A program made the position numbers and the translations under genes. The notes under the pieces were generated by a model, which was not told where the DNA came from, made no database searches, and saw nothing but the letters and a program-made list of their open reading frames with translations. From Granulicella sp. (GTDB taxonomy: Bacteria; Acidobacteriota; Terriglobia; Terriglobales; Acidobacteriaceae), in the NCBI GenBank assembly GCA_027365345.1, contig DAHXNO010000202.1:1-64000 (forward strand): a stretch of DNA of 64,000 nt, given 5' to 3'. Every line of letters begins with the position of its first letter. Position 1 is the stretch's first letter. Positions 8,168 to 16,713 of the stretch are shown in pieces.

Positions 8168-11074
8168 TCAGTTTCCGCCGTCATCGCCGTCATCGTCATC
8201 CTTGTTTGCGCTCCCGTCGCGCGGTGCGTAGGGATGCAGAAGCAGATACGGGACGGGTTTGTTGCCCATGGCCTCTTTCCAGAGGATGATGTTGAGTTCC
8301 CGGACCGGGGCATGATCTTCATGGTCAAAGTCCATGCTGGCTGACTGCTTCGCTCCGTAGGAGTGCTCCGTGTTGGCCTTGTAGATGAGACCGTTCTTCT
8401 GGTTGCGGTAATCGGCCTGATAGGGCGGCTGGTCGCCAGCGCCGCTGAACTCTGGCGACTCGAGCGGAGCGAGCGCGTCGTTGTTGTTCATGGGCGGCGC
8501 TCCCAGCAAGGTGAGGATGGTGTGGACGGTGCTGACGGTGGTGTAAAAACGGCTATCCACGAAGGGCTTGGCGCGATGCGGAGCGTACTTGCTGATGACC
8601 AGAGCGATGGAACGATGAGCATCCACATGGTCGGCTCCATCCTGAGCGTCGTCTTCCAGGATGAAGATTGCGGTGTTGTTCCAGTAGGGCGAGTGAGAGA
8701 CAGCATCGACCACTCGGCCAACGGCCAGATCGTTATCGGCTACGGAAGCCTCTGGCGTGGGCGATCCAGGGCGCGTTCCAGCGGTGTGGTCGTCAGGCAG
8801 ACGGAGCATGACGAACGATGGCATGGCATCGGCTCCGCGAGTGAAGCCGGAGACCCAACGGCGGAAGTAGTTGAGGAACTCATTGACCCGGAGTTGATCC
8901 GGGAACTGCAAACCGAAGTCCGGATAGATTGGGTCGAAGTGCCCCACCAGCGCAGCCTTGGTGGCCACGTTTTGATAGACCAACGGGATGGGCCACTGGT
9001 ACGGGTTATTCCCCCCTCCATAGCTGACCGGGATCCGTTGGCCGGGCTGGATGTAAGCGTTCTTGCAGTAGTGGGTTCCCTCGGGCGTACCTTCCTTCCC
9101 TGTCTGCCAGGCCGGAGGAGCTCCCGTGGCATTGCACCACTGGGTTGAGATGAACTCTGCGAAGTGGAAGTAGGAGATGTGGTTGCGCGCGAAGTCGCCC
9201 CACATGTAGCCGCTGTCTGGAGCATCGATGTCGGGAATGTGCTCGCGCAGCGGATAGCCCCCCTCGACCACGCCCTCAAAGTCGTAGACGCGCTCTCCGC
9301 CGCGGTAGCCGATCTGCCAGGTGCGCTCCAGGTAATCGCTATTGATGGCGGCGGTGGACCAGACGTGGCCGTCTCCGGAGACCTCGCCAGAGTCATCGAA
9401 GTTGTCCAGAACGCCGAACTGAAGAGCGAGCTTATGTTCGTTGGGGGTGATCTTCCAGCCGTACATGGTGAGGGCGGGGTCGCCGTTGCCCGCGCCGAGA
9501 TCTCCAAGAATCTGGTCGTAGGTCCGGTTTTCCTTGATGATGTAGATCACATGCCGGATGGGGTTCTTGCCGCCCTGAAAGTGGATCGTCTCCGGGGCAG
9601 CGTTCATCCGGTTGCTCTTCATCACCTGGCTGGTGAGCTCGGGTAACTCGGCGCGCGCCGTGGCGATATCGATGGAGGCCAGAGAGCCGTGAAGCAGGGT
9701 GGCGATGTAGGTGCTCTTACGCTGCGGGGTCTGCTTCAAGCCGGGTGTGGTCTGGGCGGGCTCCGGCTGCGGCATGTCATTCGGCCCCGTACCCTCACTT
9801 TTGCCCGTGGCCAGGTAGAGATGGGTTGCGTCCGCGGCGACCGCGGTGGGGTACCACTCTGTGGGGATAAAGCCGAGCGGCTTGCTGCGGAAATGGTGTC
9901 GCCACGGCTGGTCGATATCAAACAGGGCTACCGCATCAGAGCCGGAGTTGGCGACGTACAACGTTCGCCCGTCCGGCGAGACGGCCAGTCCATCGGGCAT
10001 GGCGCCGAAGTACTTCTGCCCAGGGAGGCGCGTATCGTAGAAGCCGACCAGGCGCATGCGCCTCGTGGAGACTCGGACGGCGGCAACAGCGTCGCGGTTG
10101 GCGAGAGCGACGAAGAGCGTCTTGCCGTTGGGGCTGAGGGTCATCGTCACCGGATGAGAGCTGGGGTCCGTATCGCGCGAGGGCGGCAGCAGAGGCAGAG
10201 TCTGGGCCACTTTGCCGGTTCGCAGATCCAGCTCCGCCACGGCAGAGCCGTTCCATAGCGATACCCACGCGCGCCGGCCTTCCCGATTGGCGACGACGGC
10301 CACGGGGTACGTGCTGGGAATTACGGGCCCGGAGGAGAGATCGAAACGAGTGAGAAGCTTGCCGGTAGCGGCATCGAGCAGAACGGCGTCATCCGAGTAC
10401 TCATCAGCAACCAGAATCCGTTCCTGGCTGGGCTCCGCGCCAGGGAGGATCGCGAGGCCGGCCGGCGCAGGGATGCCCTTGTCCCGCGGCAGCTTGAGTG
10501 GCCCATGATGCTGCATCTGGCTGCCGGTAAGGTCGCGCAGGGGCACATGGATCAACCGCTCCGGCTGCAGCGAGGGCGCTGAGCCGTCCTTCCCCGGTGA
10601 GAAGCGATAGACCGCAACCGCGTTGCCGGTCATGACTTGCGGATGGGCCGGCTGCCGTGCGGGATGACGGGTTGGGTTGATGGGAACGCCATCCGGTGCG
10701 GTAAGCGAATCGAAGCTGACGTAGAGATGGCGGCCGTCCTGGGAGAAGGCGATGCCGGAGTACATGGTCTGCGGCGCATGGATCGCGGTGCGGGGGTCAG
10801 GAAAGTCCATCAGTCTTCCGGTGCGCGTATCGAGAATGGCGACGGACTGATCATAGTTCGACTGCACGGTGCCGAAGCCTGCGTTGACCAGCGCCAAATA
10901 GCGGTGATCGGGCGACCACGCAATCGACATCGGCAGGCTATTGAGTTGCTGCGGCCGGCCTGGAACCGGAGACAGAATCTGCTTGCTGGACGGCAGAGAG
11001 ATGGTGGTCTGAGCGGCGCAGGCCGTGGAGAGCAGGAACAGCATGCAGGCGTGGCGCAACGGATGTTTGATCAC
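8168..11074 (-). CDS. YncE-type beta-propeller fused to phosphoesterase (alkaline phosphatase superfamily)
   Basis: A secreted protein of about 968 aa. The N-terminal half (about 30-480) has repeated propeller-like strands such as PDGLAVSPDGRTLYVANSGS, typical of YncE/40-residue YVTN repeats. The C-terminal half (about 510-930) matches the phosphoesterase family that includes phospholipase C and AcpA, with IIKENRTYDQILGDLG, SGEVSGDGHVWS and ILEDDAQDGADHVDAHR, a probable metal-binding segment. The substrate cannot be told. The GTG at 11074 was chosen because AAGGAG lies upstream and the signal peptide (HACMLFLLSTACAAQ) follows directly; an ATG at 11044 is the alternative. The frame is open further upstream, but that stretch looks non-coding. 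Confidence 0.85.
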   Translation of the reverse strand: MIKHPLRHACMLFLLSTACAAQTTISLPSSKQILSPVPGRPQQLNSLPMSIAWSPDHRYLALVNAGFGTVQSNYDQSVAILDTRTGRLMDFPDPRTAIHAPQTMYSGIAFSQDGRHLYVSFDSLTAPDGVPINPTRHPARQPAHPQVMTGNAVAVYRFSPGKDGSAPSLQPERLIHVPLRDLTGSQMQHHGPLKLPRDKGIPAPAGLAILPGAEPSQERILVADEYSDDAVLLDAATGKLLTRFDLSSGPVIPSTYPVAVVANREGRRAWVSLWNGSAVAELDLRTGKVAQTLPLLPPSRDTDPSSHPVTMTLSPNGKTLFVALANRDAVAAVRVSTRRMRLVGFYDTRLPGQKYFGAMPDGLAVSPDGRTLYVANSGSDAVALFDIDQPWRHHFRSKPLGFIPTEWYPTAVAADATHLYLATGKSEGTGPNDMPQPEPAQTTPGLKQTPQRKSTYIATLLHGSLASIDIATARAELPELTSQVMKSNRMNAAPETIHFQGGKNPIRHVIYIIKENRTYDQILGDLGAGNGDPALTMYGWKITPNEHKLALQFGVLDNFDDSGEVSGDGHVWSTAAINSDYLERTWQIGYRGGERVYDFEGVVEGGYPLREHIPDIDAPDSGYMWGDFARNHISYFHFAEFISTQWCNATGAPPAWQTGKEGTPEGTHYCKNAYIQPGQRIPVSYGGGNNPYQWPIPLVYQNVATKAALVGHFDPIYPDFGLQFPDQLRVNEFLNYFRRWVSGFTRGADAMPSFVMLRLPDDHTAGTRPGSPTPEASVADNDLAVGRVVDAVSHSPYWNNTAIFILEDDAQDGADHVDAHRSIALVISKYAPHRAKPFVDSRFYTTVSTVHTILTLLGAPPMNNNDALAPLESPEFSGAGDQPPYQADYRNQKNGLIYKANTEHSYGAKQSASMDFDHEDHAPVRELNIILWKEAMGNKPVPYLLLHPYAPRDGSANKDDDDGDDGGN

Positions 11075-11453
11075 GGGTTGATTGTCTCCTTCCCCTATTT
11101 CAGGAGCGTGAAGATTCAGTTCGCCTCTAACTCTACCGCGAATGCTGGATTCCGTTCTAATGGCTAAGGCAACCAGGGGCGTGGCGAGTGCAAGTTGTTG
11201 CAGCCGAGAGCAGTCGGCAGAACTGCCTTGCTTTCTCCGGGCCGGCGCCAAGCGTGGCGTGAGACACGCATTTGCTGGGTAATGCTACACGGAAGATGCG
11301 CTGAGGAGCAAGACGGGACGACCAACCCGAAGCTGTGTAGACGGCATCCGTTAGCATGGCAGTAAGACCAACGAGAAGCGCAGCGCCCGCTCCGCGGAGC
11401 AGACGGCGAAGACTTTCCGGGTGATGCTTTCCACTGTGAGGCCGTGTCTGACG
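11075..11453. other. Divergent intergenic region, no gene seen
   Basis: The 379 bp between the propeller/phosphoesterase gene and the PsiE-like gene must contain their promoters. I see no RNA gene, repeat or convincing ORF in it. Confidence 0.4.
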
Positions 11454-11933
11454 ATGGCAGAGAAGGAACGATCCCGCCCCTACGACTTGCTTGGCCAGGT
11501 AGAGACGGCGATCTACATGGTACTGGGCATCCTGCTGGGCGTTACGGCGATTCTTGCGGTTGCTGGTTGCCTCTACCTGTTTGCAAGCAACCGTCACGAC
11601 CTGATGTCCTCCGCGACGATCTTTGTGCTGATCGACAGGTTGCTGTTGGTGCTGATGCTGGTGGAGCTGCTGCACACGGTGCGAATCTCTATTCGCTCGC
11701 ACAGCCTGTTTGTCGAGCCCTTCCTGGTGATCGGCCTGATTGCGATTATCCGGCGCACCCTGGTGCTGACGCTGCAGGCCGAGGATTTTACGCGCAATAC
11801 GCCGTGGGGGCCGGACACACAGTTGCACTTTCATGCGGCGATGGTGGAGGCGGTGATCCTGGCGCTGCTGATCGCGGTGCTGGTGGCGTCCATCTATGTG
11901 ATCCGCAAGACCAAGCCGGGAGAAGAACCTTAG
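11454..11933 (+). CDS. PsiE-like phosphate-starvation-inducible membrane protein
   Basis: A membrane protein of 159 aa with four predicted helices (about residues 20-45, 55-80, 90-110 and 125-150). The spacing and the sequences around RLLLVLMLVELLHTVRIS and FLVIGLIAIIRRTLVLTL match the PsiE family, whose E. coli member is induced by phosphate starvation; its biochemical role is unknown. The start MAEKERSRPYDLL was preferred because it gives the usual short cytosolic N-terminus. In-frame GTG/ATG codons at 11421 and 11424 are alternatives. The neighbouring phosphoesterase gene is divergent, so a link to phosphate supply is only a suggestion. Confidence 0.75.
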   Translation: MAEKERSRPYDLLGQVETAIYMVLGILLGVTAILAVAGCLYLFASNRHDLMSSATIFVLIDRLLLVLMLVELLHTVRISIRSHSLFVEPFLVIGLIAIIRRTLVLTLQAEDFTRNTPWGPDTQLHFHAAMVEAVILALLIAVLVASIYVIRKTKPGEEP

Positions 11934-12002
11934 CCCATGTCTGGCTGCGCAGAGATGCCGCACTCCTTCCCTTCCCCCAGCGCTCTTCCCCGGGGTGGTC
12001 TG

Positions 12003-12377
12003 CTAGCGCGGCCGGGAGAGAAACTGGTACAGACGCAAGGCGTAGATGAGAAGGTTCGCGACACAGAGGGCCACCCCAAGCGCGATCAGCAGCGATGCGG
12101 GAAGGTTGGGATAGACAATCGCATCCAAGTAGTGAAGGATGAAGCTACCTGCCCAGGGATGCATCCCGGCGCCAGTCTCCAGGGCCTGCTCGGCCAAGGT
12201 CAGCGGACAGTTCACGGGGCAGGTTTCAACGATGATGCCCCAGACGAGCGACGTCAGGTGAAAGGCGGTGAGCCAGGGATGGCCGCGCGTCCAGCGAGCG
12301 CCGACGATCACCCAGAGGATCCACGCGAGGTGGACGGCGACCACGATGGGAGAGAGAATCTGGAAGAAGAGGGTCAT
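12003..12377 (-). CDS. DUF2784-family membrane protein
   Basis: A 124-aa protein with four predicted transmembrane helices. It starts MTLFFQILSPIVVAVHLAWI and carries the family's WGIIVETCPVNCPLTLAE segment with two Cys. The function of DUF2784 is unknown. The start was chosen because the protein then begins directly with the first helix; the longer frame upstream encodes low-complexity basic sequence. No Shine-Dalgarno sequence is visible. It converges with the PsiE-like gene. Confidence 0.8.
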   Translation of the reverse strand: MTLFFQILSPIVVAVHLAWILWVIVGARWTRGHPWLTAFHLTSLVWGIIVETCPVNCPLTLAEQALETGAGMHPWAGSFILHYLDAIVYPNLPASLLIALGVALCVANLLIYALRLYQFLSRPR

Positions 12378-12630
12378 GGAGGGTGGGCAGGGGCGGCACT
12401 GGCTCCGCGCCTTTGCTGCGGCGGAGAAGAGCGGCTGAAGCATCCGCTTCCGATGGCCGCCGCGATGTACGTTTCTGCAGTCCGGTTCCGGCTCCACGGC
12501 TCGCCTTTTGGAGACGCTTGATACGCGGGCCGTCGAGAGTCTTTATGATGGAAGCCGTCGTGCTTTTCAGGTTATACGCCACGCCTCTATGGGTAGGATA
12601 CGGCGCATTTGTTGCAAAGGAGATGACAAC

Positions 12631-15312
12631 TTGAATTCAAGAAACTTGCTTGCACTGACGCTGGGTCTCGCCGTTGTTGGAGCCTATGGAAGCTTCGCGC
12701 AGACGCCGGCGCCCTCTGGAGCCGAGGCCGGCGTGGTGCGAGCCACACTGACGAATGGCATGCGGGTGGTGATCCTGCGCAACTCCCTGGCTCCGGTGGT
12801 GACGGTGGAGAATAACTTCATGGTGGGTGGGGACGAGACGCCGCCGGGCTTTCCCGGCATGGCTCATGCGCAAGAGCACATGGCTTTTCGGGGATGCAGC
12901 GGAATGACCGCCGACCAGACGGCCGCCATCTTTGCGCAGATGGGTGGAGAGAACAACGCAGACACGCAGCAGAACATTACGCAGTACTTTGAAACGGTCC
13001 CCGCGGCCGATCTGGATGTGGCGCTGGAGGCCAGCGCGGCCTGCATGCGCGGCATAGACGACTCGCAGGCTGAATGGGCCAGGGAACGGGGCGCCATTGA
13101 GCAAGAGGTGGCTCGCGACCTCTCCAACCCGACCTACAAGTTCATCGACCGCATGAACGCCGACATGTTTGCGGGCACGCCGTATGCGCACGATCCGCTG
13201 GGAACCAAGAGTTCGTTTGACGCCACGACAGGGCCGATGCTGCGGGCGTTCGAGCAGAAGTGGTACACGCCGGGCAACGCAATCCTGGTGATTGTGGGCG
13301 ATGTGGACCCTACGGCAACGTTGGCCAAGATCAAGCAGCTCTTCGGAAGCATTCCCAGCCATCCACTGCCGCCACATCCGGCGATTCACCTGCTCCCGGT
13401 GAAGAATGAGAGCTTCAATCTGGACAGCAACCTTCCGTACACCCTGGGCTTTATCGCGTATCGGATGCCGGGAACGGACTCTCCCGACTATGCGGCCAGC
13501 CAGATTCTGGCCGACGTACTGAGCAGCCAGCGGGCCGATCTGTACGGGATGGTGCCGGCGGGTAAGGCGCTGGCCGCGGAGTTTGGCATGGCGGAAACCT
13601 ATCCCAAGGCGAGCGTAGGCTTCGGACTGGTGGCCGAGCCGGCGCAGGTGGACGTGGTGGCCGCGATCCAGCAGATGCGCCAGATCCTGGAGAACTATGC
13701 GACCCATGGCGTGCCTGCGGATCTGGTGGATGCCGCCAAACGCAGCGAGGTGGCAGGGGCGGAGTTTCAGCGCAACTCGATTCCGGGACTGGCCGATGTT
13801 TGGTCCAATGCCCTGGCGGCGGAGGGGCGCGCATCTCCTGAAGAGGATGTGGATGCGCTCAAGAGAGTGACCGTGGCCGATGTGAACCGGGTTGCCCGGG
13901 AGTTCCTTACCGGCCAGAACTCCATTACAGCTACGCTGAAGCCAGTGCCGACAGGGCAGCCGGTGGCCTCCAAGGGCTTTGGAGGCGCCGAGCAGGTGAC
14001 TGCGGCGCCCACCAAGCCTGTGGTGCTTCCGCCATGGGCCGCCAACGCGCTGGACAAGCTGAAGGTACCAACGGATTTTGTGCAGGTCTCCGACACTACC
14101 CTGCCCAACGGGATCCGTTTGATCGTGAAGACGGATCGGATTAGCCCTACGGTGACTGTGATGGGCAACGTGGATCATAACTCTGATCTGCAGACGTCAC
14201 CGGGCATGGATGGAGTGGCGGCGGTGCTGGACGGTCTGTACTCGTACGGAACCCAGACGATGGATCGTCTGGCGTTCCAGAAGGCGCTGGATGATATTGC
14301 GGCCAATGAGTCGGCGGGCTACAACTTCTCCGTGGAGGTGTTGAAGGATCACTTCTCGCGGGGCGTCGAACTGCTGGCGGCCAACGAGCTGCACCCTGCC
14401 CTTCCGCAGCATGCCTTCGATGTGGTGCGGCAGCAGACCGCGATGTTTGTGGCGGGAGATCTGAAGAGCCCGTCCTACAAGACATCTCGAGCTTTGGACC
14501 TGGCGTTGCTACCCGCGGGCGACCCGGCGCTGCGGCAGACCACGCCGGCCACCCTGGCCAAGGTGACCCTGGCCGACGTGAAGCAGTATCACGACAGCAC
14601 GTTGCGCCCAGACCTGACGACCATTGTGGTGATTGGAGATGTAACCCCGGAGGAGGCCAAGGCGGTGATTTTGAAGTGGTTTGGCGCGTGGAAGGCGGTT
14701 GGCCCCGCGCCCAACACGACCCTGCCCCCGGTTCCACCGAATAAGCCCTCTGCGACCAACGTGGCGGACCCGGAAGCAGTGCAGGATACGGTGGAACTCT
14801 CCGAGGAGCTTCCGCTGAACCGGCTCTCGCCAGAGTACTATCCTTTGCAGTTGGGCAATCATGTGCTGGGCGGCGGGTTCTATGCCACCCGGCTCTACCA
14901 TGATCTACGCCAGGAGGCGGGTTATGTCTATTACGTGGGGGTGAGTCTGGATGCCGACAAGACCAGAGCTACCTACACGGTGGAGTATGGCTGCAATCCG
15001 GAGAATGTATCCAAGGCGCGGGCACTGGTGGTGCGTGATTTGGAGCAGATGCGGACCCAGAATGTCTCCCCGGCAGAACTGCACCAGGCCAAGGCGATCC
15101 TGCTGCGCCAGATTCCTCTCAGCGAATCGAGCGAAGAGGCTGTGGCGAAAGGAATCCTGGGCCGGGCCGGACTCGGGCTCCCACTGAACGAGCCCATCGT
15201 GGCGGCGAAGAAGTACTATGCCCTGGATGCCGAACAGGTACGGGAGACGTTTTTCAAGCTGGTGCATCCGGAGGACCTGGTGCAAGTGGTTCGCGGCCCA
15301 GCGCCGAAGTAG
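12631..15312 (+). CDS. M16 family zinc peptidase, two-lobed, secreted
   Basis: An 893-aa protein predicted to degrade peptides in the periplasm. A signal peptide (residues 1-24, MNSRNLLALTLGLAVVGAYG then SFAQ) is followed by an M16 domain with the inverted zinc motif HAQEH at residues 79-83 and a downstream Glu near 159 in RGAIEQEV. The second lobe (about 490-890) is homologous in layout but has GVAAVLDGL where the motif would be, so it is probably the non-catalytic half. The start is TTG: AAGGAG lies 8 nt upstream and the signal peptide begins there. The frame extends 41 codons further upstream, but that part is not protein-like. Confidence 0.92.
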   Translation: MNSRNLLALTLGLAVVGAYGSFAQTPAPSGAEAGVVRATLTNGMRVVILRNSLAPVVTVENNFMVGGDETPPGFPGMAHAQEHMAFRGCSGMTADQTAAIFAQMGGENNADTQQNITQYFETVPAADLDVALEASAACMRGIDDSQAEWARERGAIEQEVARDLSNPTYKFIDRMNADMFAGTPYAHDPLGTKSSFDATTGPMLRAFEQKWYTPGNAILVIVGDVDPTATLAKIKQLFGSIPSHPLPPHPAIHLLPVKNESFNLDSNLPYTLGFIAYRMPGTDSPDYAASQILADVLSSQRADLYGMVPAGKALAAEFGMAETYPKASVGFGLVAEPAQVDVVAAIQQMRQILENYATHGVPADLVDAAKRSEVAGAEFQRNSIPGLADVWSNALAAEGRASPEEDVDALKRVTVADVNRVAREFLTGQNSITATLKPVPTGQPVASKGFGGAEQVTAAPTKPVVLPPWAANALDKLKVPTDFVQVSDTTLPNGIRLIVKTDRISPTVTVMGNVDHNSDLQTSPGMDGVAAVLDGLYSYGTQTMDRLAFQKALDDIAANESAGYNFSVEVLKDHFSRGVELLAANELHPALPQHAFDVVRQQTAMFVAGDLKSPSYKTSRALDLALLPAGDPALRQTTPATLAKVTLADVKQYHDSTLRPDLTTIVVIGDVTPEEAKAVILKWFGAWKAVGPAPNTTLPPVPPNKPSATNVADPEAVQDTVELSEELPLNRLSPEYYPLQLGNHVLGGGFYATRLYHDLRQEAGYVYYVGVSLDADKTRATYTVEYGCNPENVSKARALVVRDLEQMRTQNVSPAELHQAKAILLRQIPLSESSEEAVAKGILGRAGLGLPLNEPIVAAKKYYALDAEQVRETFFKLVHPEDLVQVVRGPAPK

Positions 15313-15592
15313 CATGGGAGGAGACGGCAGGGCGCCGAGGCGCCAGCGGGCTGCGCGGGTGTTGCATCTTTGCCGGCCCCTTCCAAGGGACCGGATCTCG
15401 ATCCCGGTGGCCGTGGATGGGCAGCACCCATCCCGTGGTTTTCTGAAGGAGGGCGGCTGGTAAGCGAAGAACAGGGTATGCCAAGGGAGAGGTTGGGCTT
15501 GGCCGGGAGGCCGCCAGCCTTGCTTTTTGCTCCAGTTCTTCACTACACTCAAGCCTCTATGCTCTACACTCTGTTGTAAGGGATACGCAACC

Positions 15593-16063
15593 TTGACCGA
15601 TTCGGATACCAATTCGCGTACTTTTGAGGCTCAGAAGCCCTCTTCAGAAAGCCAAGCGAATCATCTGACGCTGGACTCCGAGTTGTCCAACGTAGATCCT
15701 GTAGAGGCCCGCGCTGAACAGTTGGCGCACAAGGCGGGGTTTGATGATGACACCTCCAGCCAGATTGCGATGGCGACGCGCGAAGCGGTGATTAACGCAA
15801 TTCTGCACGGCAATAAGCGCGATCCGAAGAAAAAGGTGCGAATTGGCTTTGCCTTGAGCAATGCAGCACTGAGCATTACGATTGCCGATGAAGGCCTGGG
15901 GCTGGATCCGGATTCTGTGCCTGACCCATGCGCTCCGGAGAACATTCTGCGCAGTTCGGGCCGGGGGATATTTTTGATGCGGGCCATTATGGATGAGGTA
16001 CACTTTCACCAGTTGAGACCCGGAACCGAAATCGAGTTGATCAAACATCGAACCAATAAATAA
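15593..16063 (+). CDS. Anti-sigma factor / serine kinase, RsbW-like HATPase
   Basis: A cytosolic GHKL-ATPase protein of 156 aa, probably the switch kinase that phosphorylates its partner STAS antagonist and binds a sigma factor. The N box is visible in TREAVINAILHGNK and the G1/G2 region in ADEGLGLDPDS and SSGRGIFLMRAIMDEV. The start is probably TTG at 15593, with AAGGG 10 nt upstream. In-frame codons upstream give no better N-terminus. The antagonist gene follows after 12 bp, so both are likely co-transcribed. No sigma-factor gene lies nearby, so the target is elsewhere. Confidence 0.88.
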   Translation: MTDSDTNSRTFEAQKPSSESQANHLTLDSELSNVDPVEARAEQLAHKAGFDDDTSSQIAMATREAVINAILHGNKRDPKKKVRIGFALSNAALSITIADEGLGLDPDSVPDPCAPENILRSSGRGIFLMRAIMDEVHFHQLRPGTEIELIKHRTNK

Positions 16064-16075
16064 GGAGTCACAGGT

Positions 16076-16420
16076 ATGAGCATGACATTGACCGCCCGGC
16101 AAGTGGGTGATGTAACAATTCTGGATTTGAGTGGAAAGATCACGCTCGGCGAAGGTGGGGTGACGCTGCGGGATGAGGTGCGGAAGCTTTTGGCTAAAGG
16201 GGCCAAAAAGATCGTACTGAATCTGGCCGGGGTGAACTACATTGACAGCTCGGGGCTGGGCGAGTTGGTCAGCTCCTACACAGCAGTCAAGAATGCGGGA
16301 GGGGAGCTGAAGCTGCTCAACCTGACCAGCAAGGTCCGCGACCTTCTGGTGATCACCAAACTGCTCACCGTCTTTGACGTCACTGACGATGAGGCTGCCG
16401 CAGTGGCATCCTTCGCGTAG
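16076..16420 (+). CDS. Anti-sigma factor antagonist, STAS domain (SpoIIAA/RsbV-like)
   Basis: A single STAS domain of 114 aa. The phosphorylatable serine lies in [12 protein letters not shown], the classic site targeted by RsbW-type kinases. When unphosphorylated it should bind the kinase encoded just upstream and free the sigma factor. AAGGAG lies 8 nt before the ATG. A strong intrinsic terminator follows 28 bp after the stop codon, so this pair forms a compact transcription unit. Confidence 0.93.
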   Translation: MSMTLTARQVGDVTILDLSGKITLGEGGVTLRDEVRKLLAKGAKKIVLNLAGVNYIDSSGLGELVSSYTAVKNAGGELKLLNLTSKVRDLLVITKLLTVFDVTDDEAAAVASFA

Positions 16421-16448
16421 GCTCTTCCGCACTGGCCCTGGTTGGCAG

Positions 16449-16482
16449 GCTACGGCGCGTCCTGGATGCGCCGTAGCTTTTT
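16449..16482 (+). terminator. Intrinsic terminator after the RsbW/RsbV pair
   Basis: A perfect 10-bp stem (GCTACGGCGC paired with GCGCCGTAGC) encloses a 9-nt loop and is followed by TTTTT. It lies right after the STAS gene. Confidence 0.92.
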
Positions 16483-16713
16483 CGCGCTAAAAACGCTTGG
16501 CCGGGTGTGCTTTTCTTGTATCTTGCAACTCCTGATGCGTGAGCGCATCCGCTGTGGACGGACCCTGCTGAAGGACGTTTTCGTTCCTTTCGGGCGCTGG
16601 AAAGAAAGATGCTGGAAAGAAAGACGTTGCAGCCGTACGGGAGCGCCGGGGCTGTTTCGACCGTGCAGAGTCTGTACTTTATCTCCTCTATCCCCATGGT
16701 AGACTCGGAGCAA

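Noticed and set aside
12637-14178. A 513-codon open frame on the minus strand
   Set aside because: It is antisense to the M16 peptidase gene, His/Arg-rich without any motif, and results from codon bias in GC-rich DNA.
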